From assembly GCA_030524135.1 (NCBI GenBank), contig JAUNHA010000002.1, forward strand, positions 1-64,000: DNA of 64,000 nt, in the 5' to 3' direction. Source of the DNA: Eubacteriales bacterium. GTDB taxonomy: Bacteria > Bacillota > Clostridia > Lachnospirales > Lachnospiraceae. The notes under the pieces are model-generated. The model saw only the letters and a list, made by a program, of their open reading frames with translations, had not been told where the DNA came from and ran no database searches. A program made the position numbers and the translations under genes. Position 1 is the first letter of the stretch. Each line of letters opens with the position of its first letter. This document shows positions 17,897 to 26,955 of this stretch, in pieces.

Positions 17897-18593
17897 TCTT
17901 GTATCCTACTCCCCATACTGTTGAAATGATCTTGTCCTGTCTCTGGTCTTCCTTCATCTTTCCGCGCAGCCTCCGGATGTGTACCATGACGGTATTGTTC
18001 GCCTCATACACCTTTTCATTCCAGACGCGCTCGAAGATCTCATCCGTAGAAAATACCTTGCCCGGATTGGAAGCAAGCAGATACAGAATGTCAAACTCGA
18101 TCGGCGTAAGCTTGATCTCCTCGCCGTCGATCATCACCTTATGATTGTCCTTATTGATCGAGAGACCGCGGATATTGATCTCATTTGCCTCTCTTTCGCC
18201 GCCGCCCTGATTGTTGGGATTAAGCTGCGTGTAGCGGCGAAGCTGGGATTTTACGCGCGCCGTCAGCTCCAGCGGATTAAACGGCTTCGTCACATAATCA
18301 TCCGCGCCTGTGCCAAGGCCCATGATCTTATCGAGATCCGTGCTCTTTGCAGACAGCATAATAATCGGGATATTGCTCGTCTCCCGAATCTTTTTGCACA
18401 TCTGGATGCCGTCCATACCGGGCATCATAATGTCAAGAAGTACAAGATGAACTTCCTCCTCACGCAGGATCCGAAGTCCCTCCTGCGCATCCTGCGCTTT
18501 AAATACCCTGTATCCGTCCGATACAAGATAAATCTCCACAAGATCCGCGATCTCCTTTTCATCATCCACTACAAGTATATTGATATCAGGCAT
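17886..18593 (-). CDS. OmpR/PhoB-family response regulator (VanR-like)
   Basis: 235 residues. The receiver domain (1-120) carries acidic residues Asp10-Asp11, phosphoacceptor Asp54 in VLLDIMMPGMDG and Lys104 (VTKPFNP). A winged-helix DNA-binding domain occupies about 140-235, with LTPIEFDILYLLASNPGKVF and VWGVGYKIEK. It is the first gene of a five-gene operon (regulator, kinase, secreted protein, ATPase, permease). Resistance-type VanR/VanS pairs have the same layout, but no van ligase or other resistance gene is nearby. Confidence 0.94.
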   Translation of the reverse strand: MPDINILVVDDEKEIADLVEIYLVSDGYRVFKAQDAQEGLRILREEEVHLVLLDIMMPGMDGIQMCKKIRETSNIPIIMLSAKSTDLDKIMGLGTGADDYVTKPFNPLELTARVKSQLRRYTQLNPNNQGGGEREANEINIRGLSINKDNHKVMIDGEEIKLTPIEFDILYLLASNPGKVFSTDEIFERVWNEKVYEANNTVMVHIRRLRGKMKEDQRQDKIISTVWGVGYKIEK

Positions 18594-18713
18594 TCTTCCG
18601 CCTCCTTTTTCTGCAAAGATAACAGCTCCCCTTCGCCCTGCTGTCCCCGGGCTCCGTTAAGACCCGCGGAAGACATGGTTCACTGTTTTTTATTGTACCA
18701 TATAAATGATACG

Positions 18714-18751
18714 TTTTGGTTCAAGAAAACCTTTCGGTTTCCTTACCAAAA
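18714..18751 (-). terminator. Inverted repeat just after ppk stop (possible terminator)
   Basis: TTTTGGTTCAAGAAAACC and GGTTTCCTTACCAAAA pair imperfectly around TTTC and begin 1 nt after the ppk stop codon. No good T-tract follows on the minus strand, so it may be a 3'-end stabilising hairpin rather than a terminator. Confidence 0.4.
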
Positions 18752-18752
18752 T

Positions 18753-20933
18753 CTAACCCTGCTCCCCGGGCTCCCTGGCCTCCATGGGTACAAAGGTCCG
18801 CGTGATCTGGGGATCTCTTCCCTGCTCCACGGTCTTTGCCGCTGCAGCCGCTTCCTGCATAAATGTGATCTGCGAGGCTATCTTCCGCTTTCCGCGCAGA
18901 TCCGGCTTTTCATACGTGCCCGCCTCCGTAAGCTCGTGTGCCTTCAGATTGTCTGCAAGCTGAACGTCCAGAAGGTGCTGCACCTTTTCTTTATTCTCTT
19001 CGGAAAGAACCGGGAATACGATCTCCACACGCTTATCAAGGTTTCTCGGCATCCAGTCCGCGGATCCCATGTAATAGAGCGGATCTCCGCCGTTTTCAAA
19101 GCGCGTGATGCGCGCATGCTCGAGATATCTGCCAACGATGGAGCGGACACGGATGTTGTCCGAGACGCCCGGTATTCTCGTTTTCAGACAGCAGATGCCG
19201 CGGATAATGAGATCGATCTTCACGCCCTTTTGGGACGCATCATAGAGTGCTGCGATCACTTCCTTATCACAGAGCGCATTCATTTTTGCCACGATCCCGG
19301 AAGGTCTTCCCGCCGCCGCATTTTCCGCTTCCTTGCGGATCTTCGCCAGAAGCCATTTTCTGAGCCAGAGCGGCGCGCACAGAAGCTCATTCCAGCCCGC
19401 AGGCTCCGAATAGCCGGACAGCATGTTAAAGACAGCGGTCGCGTCCTCTCCGATCCGCGGGTCCGCGGTAAAGATGCCGCAGTCCGTATACAGCTTTGCA
19501 GTCGAATCATTATAATTTCCTGTCCCGAGATGTACATAACGGCGTATGCCGTCCTCTTCCCTGCGCACCACAAGCGTGATCTTGGAATGCGTCTTAAGTC
19601 CCAGCAGGCCGTAAATAACATGGCAGCCGGCCTTTTCAAGCCGTTTTGCCCAGAGGATATTATTTTCCTCGTCAAAGCGCGCTTTCAGTTCCACAAGCAC
19701 CGTAACCTGCTTCCCATTTCCCGCCGCTTCCTCAAGCGCGGCGATGATCGGAGAGGTGGAGCTTACGCGGTAGAGCGTCTGCTTGATCGCAAGCACCTGC
19801 GGATCCCTTGCAGCCGTCCGTACAAAGTCCACAACAGGCTCAAACGTTTCATAGGGATGGTGCAGAAAAATATCCCGGCTGCGGATATTGTCAAAAATCC
19901 CGTCCTCGTTCATCAGCTCCGGAACCGGCTGCGGCGTATATTTTGCATCTTTCAGGGCATCGAAGCCCGAAAGCCCGTACATTTTCATCAGGAAGGTCAG
20001 ATCCAGAGGTCCTCCGATATAATAGATATCCTCGTTTGTTACCTCCAGCTCCTCCTTCAGGATCCGGATCAGCTTTTTATCCGCCTTTTCATCGATCTCA
20101 AGACGGATCACCTCGCCCCAGCGGCGTTTTTTCAGCTGTTTCTTGATCTCCTCAAGCAGATCCTCCGCCTCATCCTCATCCAGCGAGAAGTCCGCATTCC
20201 GCATGATCCGGAACGGCGCGGTACACAGCACGTCGTAATTGGAAAAGAGCTTATCGATATGCTTTTCGATCACGCGCTCCAGCAAAATGACCGGCCGGAG
20301 CTCTCTCCCGTCTTCCTCCACGCGCGGCGGAAGCTCAACAATACGCGAAAGCACTGACGGAACCTGAACCATTGCAAAATCAGGGCCCTCCGCATGCTTT
20401 CCGCTTTTTTTCGGGCGCACGAGCGCAGCGATGTTGAGCGTCTTGTTGACTACAAGCGGGAATGGCCTTGAGCTGTCATATGCCATCGGCGTGAGGACGG
20501 GATAAACATTTTCCGTAAAATACTTGTCCAGATAATCCGCCTCATTTTTATTCAGCTCGTCAAGCGAGGCGATGACCTTAAGACCCGCTTCCTTCAGATC
20601 CTTAAGCAGCGAACGCTGGTAGGTCGAATACTGCATGGCGACCATCTCATGCGTTTTCTTCTGAATAGCGGTAAGCTGTTCCTCCGCACTCATTCCGGAA
20701 ATATCCGGCTTCTCATAGCCGGCATGGATCATGTCCTTGATGGACGCGACCCGGACCATGAAGAATTCATCCAGATTTGAAGAGGTAATACTCAGGAATT
20801 TCAGACGTTCAAACAGCAGATTGCCCCGATCTCTCGCCTCTTCCAGAATCCGTTCATTAAAATCCAGCCAGGAAAGCTCCCTGTTCCTGTAATAGTTCGA
20901 ATCATTTAAATCAATGCCTGTCTCCCTGCCCAT
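18753..20933 (-). CDS. ppk: Polyphosphate kinase 1
   Basis: 726 residues, full length. It reversibly polymerises the gamma-phosphate of ATP into inorganic polyphosphate. The N-terminal helical domain starts YYRNRELSWLDFNERIL; the two phospholipase-D-like catalytic domains follow, with ELKARFDEENNILWAKRL and the phosphohistidine segment GLLGLKTHSKITLV, then GTGNYNDSTAKLYTD. The C-terminal arm ends after KRKIASQITFMQEAAAAAK. It starts 18 nt after the exopolyphosphatase-like gene stops, so the two opposing polyphosphate activities are probably co-transcribed, at the end of a run of surface-polymer genes. Confidence 0.96.
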   Translation of the reverse strand: MGRETGIDLNDSNYYRNRELSWLDFNERILEEARDRGNLLFERLKFLSITSSNLDEFFMVRVASIKDMIHAGYEKPDISGMSAEEQLTAIQKKTHEMVAMQYSTYQRSLLKDLKEAGLKVIASLDELNKNEADYLDKYFTENVYPVLTPMAYDSSRPFPLVVNKTLNIAALVRPKKSGKHAEGPDFAMVQVPSVLSRIVELPPRVEEDGRELRPVILLERVIEKHIDKLFSNYDVLCTAPFRIMRNADFSLDEDEAEDLLEEIKKQLKKRRWGEVIRLEIDEKADKKLIRILKEELEVTNEDIYYIGGPLDLTFLMKMYGLSGFDALKDAKYTPQPVPELMNEDGIFDNIRSRDIFLHHPYETFEPVVDFVRTAARDPQVLAIKQTLYRVSSTSPIIAALEEAAGNGKQVTVLVELKARFDEENNILWAKRLEKAGCHVIYGLLGLKTHSKITLVVRREEDGIRRYVHLGTGNYNDSTAKLYTDCGIFTADPRIGEDATAVFNMLSGYSEPAGWNELLCAPLWLRKWLLAKIRKEAENAAAGRPSGIVAKMNALCDKEVIAALYDASQKGVKIDLIIRGICCLKTRIPGVSDNIRVRSIVGRYLEHARITRFENGGDPLYYMGSADWMPRNLDKRVEIVFPVLSEENKEKVQHLLDVQLADNLKAHELTEAGTYEKPDLRGKRKIASQITFMQEAAAAAKTVEQGRDPQITRTFVPMEAREPGEQG

Positions 20934-20950
20934 TGTTTTCTCCTCCGCGC

Positions 20951-22483
20951 CTATCTCACTCTTCTCTGATGAAGTACGGGATGCAATCCGTACAGCTCTT
21001 CAAAAAACGCGCCCTGATGCTCAAGGGAAAGCCGCTCCAGCGTCAGGTCTCCCTGATAATCCGTCACGATCGCAAGCTCTCCCGCCGCCTCATCCACCCG
21101 GATGCGGATATCAGAAAGCCTGCCCTTGTGTCCCCGGTCAAGCGCATTCGCAAGTCCCAGGATGGCCGTCATCTTTGCCATGCGGACAGGACTTCCTATG
21201 CGTTCCGCTCCCTGGTAGTCAAATCCGCGGCTGTGATAACGGATCGTTCCCGCGATCAGTTTTCTTTCGTCATGGGAAAGGCCGATCATCTCTGTATTGT
21301 AAATAATCTGATAGCTGCACTCCGTCCCGTTTTTGATGCTGATATATTTTCCGCAGGTATGCAGGATCGCAGCGATCTGCAGGAGCAGCCGGTCTCTTTT
21401 CGTGAGGCCGTTCATTTTCCTCGTCGCGTCATAGACAAGCAGCGTATACTTTTCCACCGCGTCCGCATGCTCCGTATTACAGCGGTAGCGCTTCGCCATG
21501 CTGCGCGCCTCTGCCACGATGTCGTCTTCAAAATTGTGCTTAAGCCGGATGACCTTCTGCTTCTCCGCATATTCCGCGGCGACGCCGTCGCAGAAATGCG
21601 TTCCCGGCAGCCAGATGCGCTCTGCTCCGAGGCGTTCGATCAGACGCTCATAGACGAGCGCCGTTGCAAGCATCAGCCTTGCATATTCTCTTCCGCCCGC
21701 AAACAGATCGTCTAGGTCTCCCATCCGCATCTGGTGCACCTTTTTGCAGATCTCCACGGCTTCCTTTGCGGAGAGCGGGCCGTTTGCCGGTGTATGATTT
21801 CCGACCTTTGAGAAGAGCTTCGTCGTCGTCTCGCCGGTGCATACGATATGATCGATCTCCCGGTTTTTCAGATAAAGCTTCTTATAATTGCCAAGCTCCA
21901 CGTCGGCGATCTCAATGATGTGCTCCTTGAGCTGTTCATCCGTAAACCGCATGTCCCGGAGGCTGTTGAGCAGCCGTACCGCTCCAATCGGGATATTTTC
22001 CGTTGAAACAAGCGCCTCCTTGTCAAAGAGGGAAAACTGCATGGAACCATAACCCGAATCCGCGATCATCGTCCCGGTCCGGATCATTTCATTGAACTCC
22101 CCGTCCCGGATCGCAAGTGCTTTATAATTGATATAGCGCTGCTCCGAATTCGAAATGATGCTGACGGAAAGCCCTGTCCGCACCTTGATCTGATCCAGGA
22201 TGATCGGCGCATTGGAAGCCTCCCGCAGCGCCATCGTCGCATAAGCCCTGTAGGATGATACCTTGTAGCTCTTCATGATCTCGCAGAAGCCCGAAAGCGT
22301 CCGGCACAGTTCATCCGCCCGCTGATAGGACAGGTGTCCCGTGCTCAGCGTTTCATGTCCAAGCGAGATCCTGGCCGCAATGCGGTCGATTTTTTTAATC
22401 CCGCGCGACGGCCCGATCTGATAGATGCACAGCTCCTGCTCCATACTGCCGATCCGGATCGCTCCGAATACCTCATAAGCCAT
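20951..22483 (-). CDS. Ppx/GppA exopolyphosphatase with HD domain
   Basis: 510 residues. The N-terminal ~300 residues are the actin-like Ppx/GppA phosphatase fold (RIGSMEQELCIYQIG, GYGSMQFSLFD and TGETTTKLF mark the phosphate loops). The C-terminal ~190 residues are an HD-type domain (LLLQIAAILHTCGKYISIKNGTE..., HDERKLIAG). Family members degrade polyphosphate or hydrolyse pppGpp. The usual first motif is D(I/L)GSNS; here it reads RIGSMEQ, so the expected first-loop acidic residue is Arg and activity may be altered. It lies between plsC (33 nt) and ppk (18 nt). Confidence 0.85.
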   Translation of the reverse strand: MAYEVFGAIRIGSMEQELCIYQIGPSRGIKKIDRIAARISLGHETLSTGHLSYQRADELCRTLSGFCEIMKSYKVSSYRAYATMALREASNAPIILDQIKVRTGLSVSIISNSEQRYINYKALAIRDGEFNEMIRTGTMIADSGYGSMQFSLFDKEALVSTENIPIGAVRLLNSLRDMRFTDEQLKEHIIEIADVELGNYKKLYLKNREIDHIVCTGETTTKLFSKVGNHTPANGPLSAKEAVEICKKVHQMRMGDLDDLFAGGREYARLMLATALVYERLIERLGAERIWLPGTHFCDGVAAEYAEKQKVIRLKHNFEDDIVAEARSMAKRYRCNTEHADAVEKYTLLVYDATRKMNGLTKRDRLLLQIAAILHTCGKYISIKNGTECSYQIIYNTEMIGLSHDERKLIAGTIRYHSRGFDYQGAERIGSPVRMAKMTAILGLANALDRGHKGRLSDIRIRVDEAAGELAIVTDYQGDLTLERLSLEHQGAFFEELYGLHPVLHQRRVR

Positions 22484-22515
22484 TTGTACGCTCCTTTATA
22501 AATCCATCTCAATGA

Positions 22516-23286
22516 TTACCGTGCTGTCCCCTGCCGCTCTGCCTCCGGATGCCTCTTTTCCATCTCCGTGAGCATCGCCCCGATCTCCTTTTGCAGGAAA
22601 AGCGCCGGTTTCTTTTTATATTCCTCCGGCAGCGCCTTCACGTCGACCGGCGCCCCGAACCGGATCACCACATCTGCCGGCCGGATAAACGGCATGTGCT
22701 TTTCAAAAACATCCGCAGAGCCGAGTATCGCCATCGGAATCACCGGACAGCCGGATTTTTCCGCGATCTTAAGGCTTCCTTCCTTAAATTCCAGAAGGTC
22801 CGTCACGCTTTCATTCCGGTTTCTTGTTCCCTCCGGAAAGATCACAAGCGACGTTCCCGCCTTAATGTCGGAAATCGCCTGCAGGATCGTCTTTAGTCCT
22901 GCCCTGATATCTTTTCTGTCCAGAAACAGACAGCCGATGCGGTCCATCCACTGCTTCAGAAGCGGAATACCTTCCATTTCCTTTTTCGCAATATAGCCCG
23001 TCTTTTTGCGCATCACGGTATAGCTCGTCACGATATCAAAGTATGACCTGTGATTTCCGACAAACAGCACAGCGCTGTCCGCCGGAATGTGTTCCCTGCC
23101 TTCGACCGTAAGGCGTATTCCCGAAATCCATATGATCAGCCGGAACATAAAACAGACGATCTTTTGCGACTGTCTGTCCGAAAGCGTGGGATTTCGCTTT
23201 GAAAGCAGATATTCAAACAGCAAAAGCGGACTTCCGACCACAAGAAACAGGATCAGCACAAGCAGCACCAGTAAACCTCTAAGCAT
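22516..23286 (-). CDS. plsC: 1-acyl-sn-glycerol-3-phosphate acyltransferase
   Basis: 256 residues. It acylates lysophosphatidate to phosphatidate at the membrane. An N-terminal hydrophobic helix (LLVLLVLILFLVVGSPLLL) is followed by the acyltransferase domain with the catalytic HxxxxD in VGNHRSYFDIV, the substrate motif FPEGTRNRN near residue 150 and the VIPMAI segment. It lies 20 nt after the export permease and 33 nt before the Ppx gene, within a tight six-gene run. Confidence 0.93.
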   Translation of the reverse strand: MLRGLLVLLVLILFLVVGSPLLLFEYLLSKRNPTLSDRQSQKIVCFMFRLIIWISGIRLTVEGREHIPADSAVLFVGNHRSYFDIVTSYTVMRKKTGYIAKKEMEGIPLLKQWMDRIGCLFLDRKDIRAGLKTILQAISDIKAGTSLVIFPEGTRNRNESVTDLLEFKEGSLKIAEKSGCPVIPMAILGSADVFEKHMPFIRPADVVIRFGAPVDVKALPEEYKKKPALFLQKEIGAMLTEMEKRHPEAERQGTAR

Positions 23287-23305
23287 ATTTTTCCCTCTGC
23301 CTTCT

Positions 23306-24130
23306 TTAAAGTACGTCCGAAAAATGCGGTCTCAGCTTCATAAACAGCTTAAGTCCCATATAAAATACGAGGAGCGCAACCGCCCAGAAATACAGCGAAT
23401 TCATCGGTCTTTCCCAGAACCAGCTGCCTGTCAGCATACTGTCTCTGTAACCGGCCACGATATAGTAGAAGGGATTGAGCTTAAAGAAGAGTGTGATCAC
23501 GGAAGCATATTCCGGAAAGCGTTCTGTAAACATTCCCTCCCAGTACATGATCGGGGCAAGCCACATGCCAAACTGCAGCGCAATTCCCACGATCTGCGCC
23601 ATATCCTTAAAAAACACATTGATCGCGGATGTGAAATATCCAATTCCCATCGCAAGCACCATCGCCGCAAAGCTGTAATACAGGATCTGGATCCAGGTAA
23701 GCATGGGCGCACGGCCCGAGATCAGAAACATGAACAGCATGATCACAAGAAAGCAGCCATGCACAAACAATGCGGAAATTCCCTTAATAACCGGAAGCAG
23801 CTCCACCGGGAATACCACCTTTTTCACCAGATAATGGTACTCCTGAAGATCATTCGTGATTCCCTGCAGGGCATCCTGGAAGAAAAACCACGGAATAATG
23901 CCGGGCACAAGCCACAGCACATAAGACGTATCCGGTATCGGCGGCGTGGACTTAAAGCCCAGCTGGAAAATGCAAAAATAAATCAAAATCGTCACGATCG
24001 GCTGGATAAACATCCACACGATCCCGAAATAGGACCCTACAAAACGCTTTTTAAAATCCGCCCTTGCAAGCTCCATGATCATCTTTTTCCTGTCAATGAT
24101 CTGTTTTGCCAAATTAGTCAGTATATGCAT
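23306..24130 (-). CDS. ABC-2 polysaccharide/teichoic acid export permease (Wzm/TagG type)
   Basis: 274 residues. The N-terminal amphipathic region with RADFKKRFVGSYFGIVWMFI is the hallmark of O-antigen/teichoic-acid export permeases; about six membrane helices follow, with the family motifs VPGIIPWFFFQDAL and LNPFYYIVAGYRD. It would move a lipid-linked glycan across the membrane together with a Wzt/TagH ATPase. No such ATPase gene is next to it: rfbC precedes it by 14 nt and plsC follows 19 nt later. ATG 24130 has AAAGGA 10 nt upstream; an in-frame GTG at 24178 inside rfbC is an alternative start. Confidence 0.88.
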   Translation of the reverse strand: MHILTNLAKQIIDRKKMIMELARADFKKRFVGSYFGIVWMFIQPIVTILIYFCIFQLGFKSTPPIPDTSYVLWLVPGIIPWFFFQDALQGITNDLQEYHYLVKKVVFPVELLPVIKGISALFVHGCFLVIMLFMFLISGRAPMLTWIQILYYSFAAMVLAMGIGYFTSAINVFFKDMAQIVGIALQFGMWLAPIMYWEGMFTERFPEYASVITLFFKLNPFYYIVAGYRDSMLTGSWFWERPMNSLYFWAVALLVFYMGLKLFMKLRPHFSDVL

Positions 24131-24144
24131 CTGCCTGCCGTCCT

Positions 24145-24714
24145 TTAAAACCTGAAGGTCTCGGAAAGGCCGCCCCACTTCTGATCCTTTTCAGACAGGA
24201 TCAGCTCCGTTCCCTCCGGAACAGGCCATTCCACACCGATATCCGGATCTCTGAAATACAGGCCGCCCTCATCGCCCGGATGATAGAAGTCCGTACACTT
24301 ATACGCAAATTCCGCCACGTCGGAAAGCACGAGGAAGCCGTGCGCAAAGCCCTCCGGGATATAGAACTGCTTTTTATTGTCCTCGCTGAGCTCCACCCCA
24401 TACCATTTTCCATAGGTTTTGCTCTGCGTCCTTAAATCCACCGCCACGTCAAACACGCTGCCGCGCACCGCGCGCACAAGCTTTCCCTGCGGATACTGCT
24501 TCTGATAATGAAGCCCGCGCAGCACGCCCTTTACGGACTGTGACTGATTGTCCTGCACAAAGGTCATATCAAGACCCGCCTCTTTGAAATCATTCTGATT
24601 ATAGGTCTCCATAAAATAGCCGCGTTCGTCCCTGAATACCGTCGGCTCGATCACATACAGCCCTTCGATCGTTTCTCCCGAAACCGTACATGGCGTTACC
24701 TTTATTTTTCCCAT
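24145..24714 (-). CDS. rfbC: dTDP-4-dehydrorhamnose 3,5-epimerase
   Basis: 189 residues, cupin fold. It epimerises dTDP-4-keto-6-deoxyglucose at C3 and C5 on the way to dTDP-L-rhamnose for surface glycans. Visible motifs are PTVFRDERGYFMETYNQ, the catalytic His in VLRGLHYQ, and the later YIPEGFAHGFLVLSD. The start has AGAGG 9-10 nt upstream; a frame eight residues longer lacks one. The other rhamnose genes (rfbA, B, D) are not in the window, so the pathway must be completed from elsewhere. Confidence 0.95.
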   Translation of the reverse strand: MGKIKVTPCTVSGETIEGLYVIEPTVFRDERGYFMETYNQNDFKEAGLDMTFVQDNQSQSVKGVLRGLHYQKQYPQGKLVRAVRGSVFDVAVDLRTQSKTYGKWYGVELSEDNKKQFYIPEGFAHGFLVLSDVAEFAYKCTDFYHPGDEGGLYFRDPDIGVEWPVPEGTELILSEKDQKWGGLSETFRF

Positions 24715-24762
24715 CGTATTATGCCTCTTTTCTACCATTTTTCTGTGAACAGCGCCCCTTCC

Positions 24763-26910
24763 CTACAGGCAGAATCTCACGGTCACACAGTTCCAGATCG
24801 TGAGAACAAGCCCTGCCCAAAGGAGCGCCGGAATGAGATTATAGTACCATAGTTCATCCCTGCTTGCAAGGTTTCGAAAGCCTGCGGTAAGGCTGTGTCT
24901 CCCTTCTTCTTTTACAGGTTTTCTGACGGACAGAAGCAGATACAGCAGGTACAGAAGCGGGATAAAATAGCGGCCCTGCACGCCCGCGATCTCCCGGGCT
25001 CCGGGCTCCGTAAACGCCACATACATGCTCGTCCAGATCAGAACACAGGCGGCGCCGGTCATAAGAAAGATAAAGAGGCGCTCTCCCGCGCTGAAACCGC
25101 GCAGCTCCTCTTTTGTCCGCCACGTCCCGTTCCCGCCATTTTCCCCTGCCGCCGCCTGCCGTCTGTCAAACAGGACTGCAAAGATCAGAAGCAGGATGTA
25201 CAGCTGCCAGTATCCTTTTGTCTCCGTATATCCGTTTACAAGGTGGCCCATAAAGGTCGTGCTGTCCGCTGCAAAAAAACACTGCGGAATCCAGCTGATC
25301 ATCTGTCTCAGAAGGATCCAGGCATAGAGGAACGGCTTCTGAAGGATGAAGCCGACCTGGGAAATCTCCGAGGTTTCCCCGCCCCGCAGGTCCCCCGTTT
25401 CCGCCGGCGACACAACGGTCGGAAGAATAAAGCTTGCAATCAGAATGAAAAATACCACGATCACCGCCGCCCGGTACAGGCGGGATATGGCAGCCCCGCA
25501 TCTTTTTTCCGGAAAAGCATGTTCCCGGCAATCGCCGGAAGGCGTGCTGCAGAAGAATCTTTTCGGAAGCAGCAGGGCGACGAGGATGACCGGTGCGTAT
25601 ACGGCCTTTGGAAGGCATCCGAGAAAGCCTGCCGCAAGCATCAGGATCAGATTGCCCGGCCTCACAAAGTCCCGGTCCCAGAGCGCCCTTAAAAAGCAGG
25701 CTGCAAACAGCATAAGACAGCCCGTCACAAACGGATCATAGGAATAGGTCGCCGCCAGAAATACATTCTGCGGGAAAAGCGCGATCGTAAGCATCAGCCA
25801 TTTTCCCACCGGCGTCCGCCGGATGGCAAAAAACATGAGCGCCGCATACAGCACCAGATTGGCAAGCCTTCCGCACACCAGAATCAGCGGCCAGGAAAGC
25901 GAAAGACCTTTCGCAAGCTTCACGGAAAGCGCCATTGCAAGATAAGCGGGGATACGGTTCGGCAGCGTATAGAAATCAGGCGCATTTTCACCTGTTTTAT
26001 AATCCCCGTTTGCCGCAAGATAGGAATCAAACTGCTCCATTTCCGCTTCATTGCCGGGCTGGTAGGAGGGGTTGTTAAACTCCGTTACGACCATCCCGTT
26101 TACAACCGCATCGGAAACATGCATTCCTGCCGGCATGCTTGCGATATCCATGACCGCCTGCAGATGCGTTTCCTCATCATAGCCCACCTTGTTGCGCGGC
26201 AGAGAAACCGCAAGCAGCGTCCCCGCGGTCAGGCTGATCAAAAGAAAGGCCCATTCCGGTCTCTCAGAAAACACCTTCCTGTAAAAAACAAGCATTCCTC
26301 CGCCAAAGACGGTAAGGAACGTAAATGCGCAGAGATACGGATTGATCCGTACTTCATTTACAATGCGGTAATTCTGAAAGCTGAGGCCGGAAAGATCATA
26401 CTGCGGATACTCCGCTTTTTCTTCCGCAATCTTTCCCGATGCCGTATCAGAGGTGCCGTCAGGCGGGACCGCTTCTATCTCGATCCGGTCTACTCGGTCT
26501 CCGATCATAAGGTGCTGTGTTCCGACGTAGGCGGGATTTTTATCTGTCAGGAAGCGCGTCTCCTGAGGCTGCTCCGTCATTCCGTATTGTTTCTCCGAAT
26601 AATAAACGAAAGCCCTCAGATCCACGCCGCGCGTGCCTGCGGGGAAGACCGCCCATTCCGCATCTGCAGACGGCTTTACCCGGATCTCACCTTCCAGATC
26701 AAAGGTAAAATCATCAACATATTTTCCTGCAAGCCGCGCAGGATCCTGCACTTCAAAAACGCCGCGTTCATCTGCCGGAAGCGTAAGGATCCTTCCGTTA
26801 TCCAAAAGAACAGACAGCACGGTAAACAGAACTGCTGCTGCAAGCGTCAGAAACAGACCGCTTGTTTTTTCTTTCTTATTCATTGTATTTTCAGTTTCAT
26901 CCACTTTCAT
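24763..26910 (-). CDS. DUF2142-family polytopic membrane protein
   Basis: About 715 residues with a cytoplasmic N-terminus, one helix near residue 20, an extracellular domain of about 160 residues, then around ten to twelve helices. The DUF2142 signatures are visible: NKVGYDEETHLQAVMDIA near residue 240, and the loop ending GVQGRYFIPLLYLL. Members are GT-C-like integral membrane proteins found in surface polysaccharide loci and may be glycosyltransferases using lipid-linked sugars, by analogy only. ATG 26910 has AGGTG 8 nt upstream; ATGs at 26916 and 26883 are alternatives. It is the first gene of the minus-strand run through rfbC, the export permease, plsC, ppx and ppk, and it diverges from ferritin. 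Confidence 0.82.
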   Translation of the reverse strand: MKVDETENTMNKKEKTSGLFLTLAAAVLFTVLSVLLDNGRILTLPADERGVFEVQDPARLAGKYVDDFTFDLEGEIRVKPSADAEWAVFPAGTRGVDLRAFVYYSEKQYGMTEQPQETRFLTDKNPAYVGTQHLMIGDRVDRIEIEAVPPDGTSDTASGKIAEEKAEYPQYDLSGLSFQNYRIVNEVRINPYLCAFTFLTVFGGGMLVFYRKVFSERPEWAFLLISLTAGTLLAVSLPRNKVGYDEETHLQAVMDIASMPAGMHVSDAVVNGMVVTEFNNPSYQPGNEAEMEQFDSYLAANGDYKTGENAPDFYTLPNRIPAYLAMALSVKLAKGLSLSWPLILVCGRLANLVLYAALMFFAIRRTPVGKWLMLTIALFPQNVFLAATYSYDPFVTGCLMLFAACFLRALWDRDFVRPGNLILMLAAGFLGCLPKAVYAPVILVALLLPKRFFCSTPSGDCREHAFPEKRCGAAISRLYRAAVIVVFFILIASFILPTVVSPAETGDLRGGETSEISQVGFILQKPFLYAWILLRQMISWIPQCFFAADSTTFMGHLVNGYTETKGYWQLYILLLIFAVLFDRRQAAAGENGGNGTWRTKEELRGFSAGERLFIFLMTGAACVLIWTSMYVAFTEPGAREIAGVQGRYFIPLLYLLYLLLSVRKPVKEEGRHSLTAGFRNLASRDELWYYNLIPALLWAGLVLTIWNCVTVRFCL

Positions 26911-26955
26911 TTTCATTGCACCTATTATATAATAAGAGGCGGAATAAATCCACAC

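Noticed and set aside
17979..20357. 792-residue open frame on the plus strand opposite the response regulator and ppk
   Set aside because: It has a basic, low-complexity composition without domain motifs and lies antisense to two well-supported genes, so it is a codon-bias shadow.
23087..24148. 353-residue open frame antisense to the export permease and plsC
   Set aside because: It is rich in His, Lys and Arg with no recognisable fold and is fully antisense to two real genes.
26922..26934. Palindromic TATTATATAATA as a shared divergent promoter for the DUF2142 gene and ferritin
   Set aside because: Used on the minus strand it would start transcription at or past the ribosome site of the DUF2142 gene. 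Only plus-strand use as a ferritin -10 box is plausible.
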